The notes beneath the pieces are model-generated. The model was not told the DNA's origin. It did no database searches and was given only the letters and a program-made list of their open reading frames with translations. From Beduini massiliensis (lineage in GTDB: Bacteria; Bacillota_I; Bacilli_A; Erysipelotrichales; Coprobacillaceae), in NCBI RefSeq assembly GCF_000829905.1, contig NZ_CDPP01000006.1, positions 372,001-436,000 of the forward strand: a stretch of DNA of 64,000 bases, in the 5' to 3' direction. Positions 25,238 through 35,900 of the stretch are shown here, one piece after another. Within the stretch, counting starts at the first letter, position 1; each line of letters opens with the position of its first letter. The translations under genes and the position numbers were made by a program.

Positions 25238-25382
25238 ATGTACTTCCCCCGTTTCCAGTTAAGATTATAGTCGTTTATTTCGTTTTTTTCCATCAATATG
25301 ATTGATAAATTATGAGCTTTTTCTTATCTGTTTTATAATCGACAGAGATTCTTTTTTAATTCATAGCATAAAGTCAAAAATT

Positions 25383-25391
25383 TGCTATAAT
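25383..25391 (+). promoter_or_regulatory. Extended -10 promoter of nadE
   Basis: TGC directly followed by TATAAT (25386-25391) forms an extended -10, 29 bp before the nadE ATG. The -35 region has no good match, which is usual for this class. Confidence 0.55.
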
Positions 25392-25420
25392 AATAGAGAT
25401 GAATAAGGAGGATACATATT

Positions 25421-27325
25421 ATGAAAGATGGCTTTATTCGTGTAGGTGCCGCTTCCATTCATACCAAGATAGCGGACTGCATTTCTAATACAGAACAGAT
25501 CATCGCGATGATGAGAACTGCACAAAAGAATCAGACTAAAATTTTAGTATTTCCGGAACTTGCCATTACAGGATATACATGTGAGGATTTATTTTTTCAG
25601 GATCGTCTTCTTAATGAAGCATTGCTGCAATTAAAAAATATTATTACTGCTTCTAAATCTTTAGATATGGTGACTATTGTCGGCTTGCCCTATGTTTTTA
25701 ATCATAAATTATATAATGTAGCTGCTGTCATTTATGAGGGACAGTTATTGGGGTTAGTTCCTAAAACGCATATTCCTAATTACAGTGAATTTTATGAAGC
25801 CAGACATTTTGAATCCGGCCAAGAGATCTTAACCGAAGTGCTCTTTGAGGATCAAATTGTTCCTTTTGGCAGTCATTTATTGTTTGAAAATGCTCAAATG
25901 CCTGCTATGAGCATTGGGGTGGAAATCTGTGAAGATTTATGGGCACCTAATCCCCCAAGCAGCGCCCATGCACTTGCCGGGGCTACAATCATTGCTAACG
26001 CATCTGCCAGCAATGAATTAACCGGAAAAAGCGATTATCGTCGTTTGCTTGTACAGTCTCAATCTGCGCGATTGGTCACAGCTTATATTTATGCCAATGC
26101 CGGGGTGGGTGAATCCACAACCGATGTTGTCTTTAGCGGACATAATCTCATCGGTGAGAATGGGGCTATTTTAAATGAATCGGATTGCTACTTTGTAGGC
26201 ATCACTTATGCGGATATCGATGTTTCCAAATTGGCATCGGAAAGAAGAAAAATGACAACGTTCAAAACTCATGATGAGTATGATCGTGTGTATTTCAATA
26301 TGCCGATTAAGGAATTTAAGATTAATCGCTATTATGATCCAACCCCTTTTGTTCCAAGCAATCCTCAACTTAGGCAAAAACGTTGTGAAGAGGTATTCAA
26401 TATTCAGATCATGGGACTTAAACAAAGACTGGAAGCAACGCATACTAAAAAAGCAGTCATTGGGATTTCCGGCGGATTAGATTCTACATTAGCTTTATTA
26501 GTAACACATATGACTTTTCAAAAATTAGGTCTGCCTAGTGAAAACATCTATGCGATTACTATGCCTTGCTTTGGAACAACGTCAAGAACTTTGAACAATG
26601 CTCTAGGATTAATGGAAGAGTTAGGGGTAACAAGCAAAACCATCCCAATTAAAGAGGCTGTTCTTTTACACTTCGACGATATTGGTCATGATGAAAATCT
26701 TCATGATGTAACGTATGAAAATGTTCAGGCAAGGGAACGAACACAAGTGTTGATGGATCTTTCCAATCAGATTGGTGGTATAGTGGTTGGTACTGGTGAT
26801 CTTTCGGAAGTTGCTTTAGGATGGTCGACTTATAATGGAGACCATATGTCCATGTATGGAGTGAATGCGTCTGTACCAAAAACATTGGTCCGCTATCTGG
26901 TAGATTATGTTGCCGGTCAATATAAAGGACAGCGACTGGAAACGCTTTTGCGTGATGTTTTAGATACCCCGGTTTCTCCGGAACTATTACCAGCTGAAGA
27001 TAATCAAATCACTCAAAAAACCGAAGATATCGTAGGTCCTTATGAACTGCATGACTTCTTCTTATATCATGTTGTTCGATTTGGTTACGAACCTAGTAAA
27101 GTGTTGCGTATCGCTGAGATTGCCTTTCACCATCAATACGATAAAGAAATCATTTTAAAATGGCTGAAAACATTCTATCGTCGCTTTATCACTCAGCAAT
27201 TTAAACGCAGCTGTATTCCTGATGGACCAAAGGTCGGAAGTGTCGCTTTATCCCCACGTGGAGATTTACGTATGCCAAGTGATGCCAGTTATCGCTTATG
27301 GCTTGAACAATTAGATCATTTATAA
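25421..27325 (+). CDS. nadE: Glutamine-dependent NAD(+) synthetase
   Basis: This 634-residue two-domain enzyme makes NAD from nicotinate adenine dinucleotide, using ammonia released from glutamine. The N-terminal nitrilase-type amidase domain shows Glu in FPELAITGYTCEDLF, Lys in PKTHIPNYSEFYE and the nucleophile Cys in GVEICEDLW. The C-terminal ATP pyrophosphatase domain has SGGLDST near residue 349. The order matches the long bacterial form. Binding site AAGGAGG. It ends at a strong terminator. Confidence 0.96.
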   Translation: MKDGFIRVGAASIHTKIADCISNTEQIIAMMRTAQKNQTKILVFPELAITGYTCEDLFFQDRLLNEALLQLKNIITASKSLDMVTIVGLPYVFNHKLYNVAAVIYEGQLLGLVPKTHIPNYSEFYEARHFESGQEILTEVLFEDQIVPFGSHLLFENAQMPAMSIGVEICEDLWAPNPPSSAHALAGATIIANASASNELTGKSDYRRLLVQSQSARLVTAYIYANAGVGESTTDVVFSGHNLIGENGAILNESDCYFVGITYADIDVSKLASERRKMTTFKTHDEYDRVYFNMPIKEFKINRYYDPTPFVPSNPQLRQKRCEEVFNIQIMGLKQRLEATHTKKAVIGISGGLDSTLALLVTHMTFQKLGLPSENIYAITMPCFGTTSRTLNNALGLMEELGVTSKTIPIKEAVLLHFDDIGHDENLHDVTYENVQARERTQVLMDLSNQIGGIVVGTGDLSEVALGWSTYNGDHMSMYGVNASVPKTLVRYLVDYVAGQYKGQRLETLLRDVLDTPVSPELLPAEDNQITQKTEDIVGPYELHDFFLYHVVRFGYEPSKVLRIAEIAFHHQYDKEIILKWLKTFYRRFITQQFKRSCIPDGPKVGSVALSPRGDLRMPSDASYRLWLEQLDHL

Positions 27326-27331
27326 TAGAAT

Positions 27332-27353
27332 GCCTCTTTTATGAGGCTTTTTT
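27332..27353 (+). terminator. nadE terminator
   Basis: Stem GCCTC/GAGGC with a 6-nt loop and T6 tail, 6 bp past the stop. Confidence 0.85.
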
Positions 27354-27438
27354 CTTCGCTTTTCAGACAAAGTTTACTATTAGATAATGAAATACCTATA
27401 TGAATTATGATATACTAATATTATAAAAGGAGAAACAT

Positions 27439-28431
27439 ATGAGTATTTTTAATCAGTATAAGGAACCTGTTTTTCTAAATACGTCAACTTCATTACAAGA
27501 TCAAATTCATCAGCTCAAAGAATTAGAATCGAAACTAAATGATGATGGAAAAGAGAGAGTAAAAAAGGATATTAAATTGCTGGAATATGGTGTATTCGGT
27601 GAAAATTCTATTATTTATGAACTTCAGAACAGTCATATGCCACTGTATATCCTTCATGATGTCTATTTTGAAATTGATGGTTTTACCGCACAAATCGATT
27701 TTCTTGTTTTTACACCAAAACTCTGTTTTGTCATTGAATGCAAAAATCTTTATGGGAATATCACAGTTAATAATGACGGCAGCTTTATCAGAAAAGTGTA
27801 TTTTGGCAGCCGTTATATTTCCGAGGGAATCTATTCACCGCTTACCCAAAATGAAAGGCATCTTCAAGTCATTAAAAAAATAAGACTCAATCAGGCGGGG
27901 ACAATCAAGAAATTGCTTATCAATAATTCATTTGATATCACCTATAAACCGATTGTTGTCATTGCAAATTCTAAAACGATCTTAAACACTCGTTACGCCC
28001 CTAAAAACATTAAATCCAAAATCATACGTGCCGATCAGTTGATTGAATATATGAAATCAGAATATCATGCTTCTAAGATATCCCCTGCATCCGATAAAGC
28101 CACTCGACAATGGGCGGAATCTTTCTTAGCTTGCAGTAAAGTGAATACGGCAGATTACCTAAAAAAATATAATGAATATATTATAGAAGTACCTAAGCAA
28201 TTAGATAAATCTATATTATATGAACAATTAAAAACATTCAGATATGAAACGGCTAAAGCTGAAAATATTGCCGCTTATATCGTTTTTAATAATAAAACTT
28301 TAGATGCCTTGATTGAAAAGTACCCAACGACATTAGAAGAATTGAAAGAGACGCCTGGATTCAAAGATGTAAAAGTTCAAAAATATGGCAAAGCCATCCT
28401 AGATATATTTTTAGGAAATACCAACAAGTAA
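27439..28431 (+). CDS. NERD-domain nuclease-related protein with C-terminal HRDC-like domain
   Basis: This 330-residue soluble protein has a NERD domain in residues ~50-185. The PD-(D/E)xK-like core is IDGFTAQIDFLVFTPKLCFVIECKN, with Asp and E-x-K. The last ~75 residues (LKTFRYETAKAENIAAYIVFNNKTLDALIEKYP, then LEELKETPGFKD) match the HRDC fold found in RecQ and related nucleic-acid enzymes. The architecture suggests DNA or RNA processing, possibly defence-linked, but no partner genes are adjacent. ATG at 27439 follows AAAGGAG. Confidence 0.86.
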   Translation: MSIFNQYKEPVFLNTSTSLQDQIHQLKELESKLNDDGKERVKKDIKLLEYGVFGENSIIYELQNSHMPLYILHDVYFEIDGFTAQIDFLVFTPKLCFVIECKNLYGNITVNNDGSFIRKVYFGSRYISEGIYSPLTQNERHLQVIKKIRLNQAGTIKKLLINNSFDITYKPIVVIANSKTILNTRYAPKNIKSKIIRADQLIEYMKSEYHASKISPASDKATRQWAESFLACSKVNTADYLKKYNEYIIEVPKQLDKSILYEQLKTFRYETAKAENIAAYIVFNNKTLDALIEKYPTTLEELKETPGFKDVKVQKYGKAILDIFLGNTNK

Positions 28432-28432
28432 A

Positions 28433-28463
28433 ACAGTCCTTACATAAAATAAGGACTGTTTTC
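28433..28463. terminator. Bidirectional terminator
   Basis: Stem ACAGTCCTTA/TAAGGACTGT with a short loop and T-runs on both sides lies between the convergent NERD and solute-binding genes. Confidence 0.88.
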
Positions 28464-28470
28464 TTATATG

Positions 28471-29913
28471 CTAATTTATATCATTGAATACGCCGAGATC
28501 TTTTTTATTACACAAATGAGCAATATAGTAATTTTCATAGTGCAATGGAATGCCATAAGCCTCATCGACTAAATATTTTTCAAGCAAGTCTCCTGCTTCA
28601 AGCAATGATTTCCCATCTAATTGCATATAAAACTCACTCAAATCCCAATTATTCAATAAGTCCTCTATTTGACCATAGTAATAATAAAGCGAAACATCGG
28701 TTTCCTCTATTATTGAAGAATTATTGGGAGTCTTTCTCCCCTCAACATTTAGCCCCACTTTCATCAGCTGAGAGTTTAAAGCCTCATAGAGTCCCTGTTC
28801 TGTTGCTTGATACCCAAATTGAAAAATAATACTTTTATTTAAACTGTGTTGCTTATGTTTAGCTAAAGATTGATAATTAGGGCTCTCTTTTTCACTAGAT
28901 AACAGCCCCTTAGACAGTTGCCCGGTTTCATAAGCTGTTTTAAATAATGCCTTTGCATCGACAGATTCGATAATCTCACGACGCTTTTTCACATCTGCCA
29001 TCTCTTCATTATTAAGATTACACAAAATAAAGTCTTGTTCATTCATTCCCTGCAAAGAGATCTGATAGCCGCCTAGTTCTTTCACTGCGTCTAATTGTGT
29101 CTGTGAAATGATCATCGTATCTATATGTTGCGATTCAAGCAGATTAAAATCAGCAGGAATAATTCTTATTGTTTTATACGGAGCTTTTTGATGACTATGC
29201 GTATTTTTAGTTAATGTCATTTCTTGATAAAGGATATGCTTATCTAATTGATATACGCCTGCGCCTAAATGTGTTTTTCTCATGTTTAAAACAGAGTAGT
29301 CGTGATCTTTTGGATGCAGGATCGGTGTTTCAAACACTTGAAATATTTCCCATGATTTGTTAATAAAATCAATTTGTATCTCTTGATCGGAAATCTTGGT
29401 AATGCCACTAATCTCATTAGTAGACCCGGTTTGATATTCACTCATGCCTCGAATACAGGAATAAATCGCTTTATTGTCATAAGCTATGTTTTTATGATTG
29501 AAAAACATAAACGAATACAAAATATCTTCTGCCGATAGTTTACAGCCATCGCTAAAAGCAACACTCGAATCAATCTTTATTCTAGCACTGTTAGATTCAT
29601 CTTGAAAGACGATACTCTTGGCTAATTGGTATTGATAGTCTCCCTCTGTTTTCTTTGCCAGAGAAGGAAATACGAAGTCATTTACAACACGTGATCCTTC
29701 TGTCAATTGTAAGTAGGGCTGCATCGTCATCGGTAATTGTGAAACTCCAATTATATATGTATTCTTTCTTTCCTGATCTTGTGGAAATACTTTACTTGCA
29801 TCCCCTTTAAAAAAGAGATGGGATGATTCATGTTTACTGTTATTAAAATAAAGTCCACAGGCTGCCATAACGATCAGACCAATGCATACAATGATAAATC
29901 CCTTCTTTTTCAT
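28471..29913 (-). CDS. Family-5 extracellular solute-binding lipoprotein, orphan
   Basis: The 480-residue precursor has a basic start, hydrophobic core and lipobox-like VMAAC with Cys19, so it is probably a lipoprotein. The body resembles SBP_bac_5 (oligopeptide/nickel-binding type). SSVAFSDGCKLSAEDILYSFMF matches the conserved FSDG-x-x-x-x-AEDV-x-x-S segment, and the C-terminal YGIPLHYENYYIAH also fits. No permease or ATPase genes accompany it. It begins 33 bp after the giant surface-protein gene, with an AGGAGG site, and may be expressed by read-through across a palindrome. Ligand unknown. Confidence 0.82.
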   Translation of the reverse strand: MKKKGFIIVCIGLIVMAACGLYFNNSKHESSHLFFKGDASKVFPQDQERKNTYIIGVSQLPMTMQPYLQLTEGSRVVNDFVFPSLAKKTEGDYQYQLAKSIVFQDESNSARIKIDSSVAFSDGCKLSAEDILYSFMFFNHKNIAYDNKAIYSCIRGMSEYQTGSTNEISGITKISDQEIQIDFINKSWEIFQVFETPILHPKDHDYSVLNMRKTHLGAGVYQLDKHILYQEMTLTKNTHSHQKAPYKTIRIIPADFNLLESQHIDTMIISQTQLDAVKELGGYQISLQGMNEQDFILCNLNNEEMADVKKRREIIESVDAKALFKTAYETGQLSKGLLSSEKESPNYQSLAKHKQHSLNKSIIFQFGYQATEQGLYEALNSQLMKVGLNVEGRKTPNNSSIIEETDVSLYYYYGQIEDLLNNWDLSEFYMQLDGKSLLEAGDLLEKYLVDEAYGIPLHYENYYIAHLCNKKDLGVFNDIN

Positions 29914-29936
29914 TTCTTCCTCCTATAAGAAAGAAA

Positions 29937-29954
29937 AGGAGTAATATTACTCCT
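29937..29954 (-). terminator. Palindrome between the giant gene and the lipoprotein gene
   Basis: Perfect 18-bp palindrome AGGAGTAATATTACTCCT on the minus strand, followed by TTTCTTTC, starts at the giant gene's stop codon. The short stem and imperfect T-tract suggest a leaky terminator or mRNA-end stabiliser. Confidence 0.55.
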
Positions 29955-32900
29955 CTTCCTTTTTCTTTCTATTCAACATGACGATCACTAAGCCTGATAT
30001 TAGCATTAAGCCTGCGATTCTAACAAGTGAATGTCGATCTCCAGTGTCAATATTGCTTACTGGTTCCACGTAAGATAATCCTAAATACAGTTTACCTTCT
30101 TTTAAGATATCCTGTGGCTTGTACTGTAATCCATAATAATTACTGCTGTTCGCATATGTCTTGGCATTGCCAACTAATTCAAAACTATGGGTAATACCAT
30201 CATGTTCTGAAGAATTACTGTCTGATCCATGACGTTTACCGTAAACATTTAATGCTTCATTATTATGAATGTCATTTGCTTTTACATAAGTAAAATTTGC
30301 TTGTTCCGGTTTAATCATACGCAGACGATAGCGATACAATTCATTTGTTTCTTTATCCAACATTGGAATATCTTTGAATTTTACTTTTCCTTCTTCATCG
30401 GAAGTCGCTACCGCATCGTTATATAACTGATAGATACCGTCTTCTCCAACACTTGTATCAGAAGAAATCGTCATTGGTAACTGACTGTTTTCTACCATTA
30501 CCTCAAGCATAACCTGCTGTCCGGAAATGACAGATTCTCCCTCATCGAAAATTCCATTGTTGTTTTCATCTTCAAATATGATCGCTTCAATATCCCCTGA
30601 CTTATATGGTGTTAAACCGGCATCCAAATTCAGCTCATGGTCTACCTTAACGAAGTTATAACCGTTAAGCACATAACTTGGATCAATAGAAGCATCTGCT
30701 TTTTGAGCTAACACAATATATTCATCAGAATGATTCAAATATCCGTTACTTTCATCTAAGTCACTGTCTAAATGTTGATCGTTCACCTGATAATCGGTAA
30801 CGTTGTATCCTTTAGGCAAGGCTTCTATTTTTACTTTATAGCCTAAGAGAACTTGTTCATTATCGACATAGCTAAATGTTGCTAAATGATTGAATTCGTA
30901 TTTTCCATCTGCACTTGTGATTGCCGTCAGGTTTTTATTTTCCATCAAGTGCCATTTACTATTTTGATAATAATAGGTTTCTAATGTCACTTCAATATCA
31001 GAAAGACCTCGTTCATTTTCATGCTGAATACCATTGTAATCATCATCTTCCCAAATCATTCCGGAAATTGTTCCTTCATCGATCGTTGTCAGTCCTACGT
31101 TATAATCCGTTAAGTGTTTTGCGGAAATAATATCGTAGTCGCCAATTGTATAATGAAGGTTTTGATAGCTTTCCGCTTTGACATTTTCAGCAATCGTTAT
31201 ATAACCTTTATTCATTTCCGGTAATTTAGAATCTTTTTTGATAATCTGCAAAGTATTAGCATTTAAAGCACTGTCTTCTACACCGTTATTTTGCTGATAC
31301 TTAGTCGCCGCATATCCTTGCGGGATACCATCGATCCACAGTTCATAACCATAAACATAGCGTTTTCCATCGATCTCTTTGTATGTCTCTAAGTTATCAA
31401 AGATGTAATGTCCATCTTTTTTAGTTAAATACATACGGTAGAAGCTTTCTGGTTTTTGAGTGTTATCACTATCTTCATCATCTTGTTCCATTACTCTTGG
31501 ACTGCGATTATCTTCAATCCATTTTCTTTCATCACTATTATAATAATAGCGTTTTAACTGAACCAAGATTTCCTCTTTAAATGAATCGCTGTTGTTGAAA
31601 ATTCCATCATAGTCATCATCTATAAAGGCAATCCCTTCAATGCTTCCTCGCTGATATTCCGTATATCCGGCACTGTAATCTTTGTTGTTTTGTCCTACTA
31701 AAATATCATAGTACTGAGCTTTCGCAAATAATCCCTGATCGACTTTGATCGTATATGGTTTATTGATATAAGTATCATCTGTGACGTTCTTTGCTAAGAT
31801 GACATATTCTTTTGATCCTGTCATGCTTGAAGTTTCAACATTTAAATCACTGTCTTTTGTTGAATCTTCACCTTGACGATATTTAGTAACAGCATACTCT
31901 TCCGATAGAGTTTCCAGTTTCAGCTGATATCCATACAGATATCGTTTACTATCTATTTCTTCATAGACAGGCAAATCGTTAAACTGATAATGTCCGTTTT
32001 CATCTGTTACATCTGTCAAGTATTCCGCACTGATCAATTCCCATTTACCATTCTTTAGTAAATATTGGGATAAGATTACGGTTTGATCGGCAATGCCTTT
32101 CTCATTTGGATCTTTGATACCATTGTAGCTCGTTTCCAAGTCATCGCTGTTATCCAGCCAAACATCTCCTTGAATACTTCCAAGTTTATATTTTACCAGT
32201 CCGGCATCATAGTCATTCACCGTACGATTTTGAAGAATATCATAATCCTGTCCTTTATAAGAATAGATATATTGTTCGTTACGCACATCGTCTTCCTGCA
32301 ATGGATAAGCCACTATAATATTTTCATCATCTCGATCACTGCCATCATTTAAGTTGAGATATCCGGTTTCAAAGACTAAATCACTGTCTCTTATTTCATC
32401 ATACAAATCGTTATCTCCTGTACGCATATTAAGATGTGTGATTCCATAATCATTTGGTATAGAATCGATTCTGACTTTATAAGAAGCTAAATGTACACTG
32501 CCATCTGCCAAAGTCACATGCGTCGGAAGATCTTTAAATTCAAAGATACCCATACGATTATTGATTGTCGTACTCAATGTTGATGCATAGTCTGTCGTAG
32601 GATCTGTACGTACCCAATGATTATCATCATCTAAATAATATTGTTCGATATTTACTTCAATACCATTGATTCCTTCTTCATTTGTTTCATCGAAGAAACC
32701 ATCATAATTTTCATCATCAAAGATAGTACCAATAATATTTCCGCCCATTTTATCTGTATATCCAACGTTATAGTCACTTAATTCTCTTGATTTAATTAAG
32801 TCATATCCGTTGATCACAGAAGCATTGTTGACAACATCCGTTGCCTTATTGTGATAAGCCGCCACAATATAACCGTTGACTTCTTCGGCAACTGATCCTG

Positions 32901-35900
32901 TGTAGCCATCATTAGGACTGGTCTTAGTAATCATCAAATCATGACCGTCTTTGTATAAGGCACTGTCTTTTTGTCCAGAATTTCTCAGATATTTTGTTGC
33001 TCCAAATCCATCCGGAATCAAATTGATCTTTAATTTATATCCGGCTAAATGATGCTGTTCATTTACATAGACTTGAGTTGGAACTTGATCAAAAATGTAT
33101 TGTCCGTTTTGATCTACTTCTACAACACGTTCTACCGGTATTCCGCCGCTTAGTAATGGCTGCCATTGTGAATGTTCGTCGAGGTAATAAGAGGTTAATG
33201 TGACTTCTAATTTCTGTCCATTAGTCAATGCGGCTTTAATATCATCATATCCTTCTTCTGAATCATATAAACCATCATAATCTTCATCCGCAAAAACATT
33301 ACCTGAGATTGTTGATTCTTGGTAAAGGGTTAAGCCACCGTCATGCTCATTACTATCAAGCGCTGTAACAAGATCATAGCGATTTCCGTTTAACTCTATG
33401 ATATATGGTGTGTTTTCTTTAACCCCAGTAGTTACTTTATTGGCTGCGATTATATATTCATCATCTTTTTGCATCTTGTATTGTGATGATAAATCATTGT
33501 TTCGTTCACCATCATTTACCTTGACACGATAAAGTGTGATACCATAGTTTTCTTTGTCCGGTATACTGTCTTTATCCACTGATACTTTATAGCCTGCTAA
33601 ATAACGCTGACCATTGATGACAACATGTGTATCGGTATCGGTGAACTGATAACGACCATCACCATCGGTTACTGCCAAATGATCTACTGAATCCCATATA
33701 CTGACTGGAACCTGCTTCCATTCTTGATGTTCATCTAAATAATATTGTTCTAAATGTAGAGTGACATTTTGGATACCAGGTTCATCAACGAATGAATCGT
33801 CGATATCTTTATACTGGTTCATAATACCATCATAATTTTTATCTTCCCAAATTTTTCCAGAAAGAATTGCTTTTTCATAAGCAACTAATCCGGCATCATA
33901 ATGTTCGATATTCTCTACTTTATGAATATCAAAGTTTCCTAGATTATTACTAATAATATAGCTTGGTTCATAATTCGTATTTGTAATCTTCTTAGCGACA
34001 ATCAAATATTCATTATCTTCTGTTAAATTGAGATTTTCATCAATTAAGTTACTATCCAAGGTTGTATCATGGGTTGCCTTATATTTTGTAACAGCGTATT
34101 GACTGTCAATATCCTTTATTGATATTTTGTATCCGGTAATATAATTTTGTCCGTCAACAGTAATATAAGAATCTAACTGATCTGCCGTATATACTCCGCT
34201 AGCATCCGTTTTAATTGTCGGTGATACATACGTTTCATTTTTGATCCACTGAGAATCTTTGTAATAATATTGTCTGATTTCCAGTTCAACATCGGCAATT
34301 CCCGGTTCATCAACAAGACCACTATCGCTCTGATACTGATTTTGGATACCATCATAATTCTTATCATCCCAAACGATACCGGTAAATGATGCTTTGTCTT
34401 TTGTCGTTAATCCAATATCCAGATCAAGAATCATTCTTCCATCGGCTGTGTTGTAATCTACTCCGTTGTAAGTTTTGATATAGGCAGCTTGAGTATGTTC
34501 ATCTGCCTTTTCAGCAATAATAATCATACCTGAAGCATCATGATCTGCCACCGAAGTTAGATATCCATCTGCTGAGAGTATTGGCAAATCACTGTCATTT
34601 TTACCATTGTTCATCTGATATTTAGTAACAGCGTAATCTGCTGGCAAGGTAGTTGGATCTACTTTGATCTTATATCCTGCCAAATATACTTTATCACCTA
34701 GGGTGTACGTTGTTTTAACATTTTGGAATGTATATGACCCGCCTGTATTGGTTATTTGCTCAGACGTTGGCACATCAGGGGTTGGTTTCCATGTATCATC
34801 CACATCATCATAATAGTATCTTTCTAAAATAAACTTCACATTTTCAATTCCCGGTTCACTGATAAGGTTACCAGCATTATCTAAATAGTCACCACGAATA
34901 CCATCGTAGTTTTTATCATCCCAGACATATTTACCTAGATATCCACGTCCGGCTTCTACAAAACCTAACCCAATATAATCGAACTTACCATAGAAATTTC
35001 CATTCGTATCGATAATCGGTTTTCCATTTGTATCAAATTCGACACCGGCGTGTAAAGTGAAGGTTTGATTATATAATTTATCATCTGAAAGAATCAAATC
35101 ATTATCATCATTTCGTACTTTTGGATCAGTATTCCATGTAATCGGAGATGGTTTATAAACACCATCGGTATTGCTTGTATCTACTCTGGCAATATAGCTT
35201 CGGTCCGGATACAAACTCATTTCAAAGCGGCCATCTGCGTCGGTCTTAGTAACAGCTGGGTTTCCATCTGCATCAATTGCTTGTACTAATCCGGCATCTG
35301 TAATTTCATAGAAGGTTACATCCACATTTTCCAAACGCTTTTCCGATGGGTCGATTACTCCATTACTTATCACATTGCTTGTATCGGATAGATCAGGAGT
35401 TTCATCCACCCATGCTGTTCCTCCATATACATATGCTCTTGAAACACCGACATTATATGATGTCATTTTTTCATCATAGGCTGCATATTGGCTTGGATCA
35501 CTGCCGATAGCTTCTATCTTAATACTGTCTGCTGTTTGTACCACTAATTTATTGGTGACTGTTTGTGCATCACTTTCTACATCCCCGGTTCCCGGGTTTC
35601 CTAAATCCGGCAGGGTATCCCCATCACGATAAACATCCATCTTCGCTTTTGTATCCCCTATTTCAAGAGTGGTTAAAGCGTGAGTGTTGTATGTTTTTTC
35701 AGGGAATGTATATCTTAGCTTATAGTTGCCCGGTGTTACATTCGAGATAATGAAATATCCGTTATTGCCATAAGCATCTGCTTCGGTTGTATACGTTGCA
35801 GGTCCGTTAATCGTATAAAGATAAGTTCCGTTAACGTCTTTCTTTTTCAACCCGGTAGCTTCATCAATCAGAATGAATTTACCTGTTCCTTCTTCTTCTA

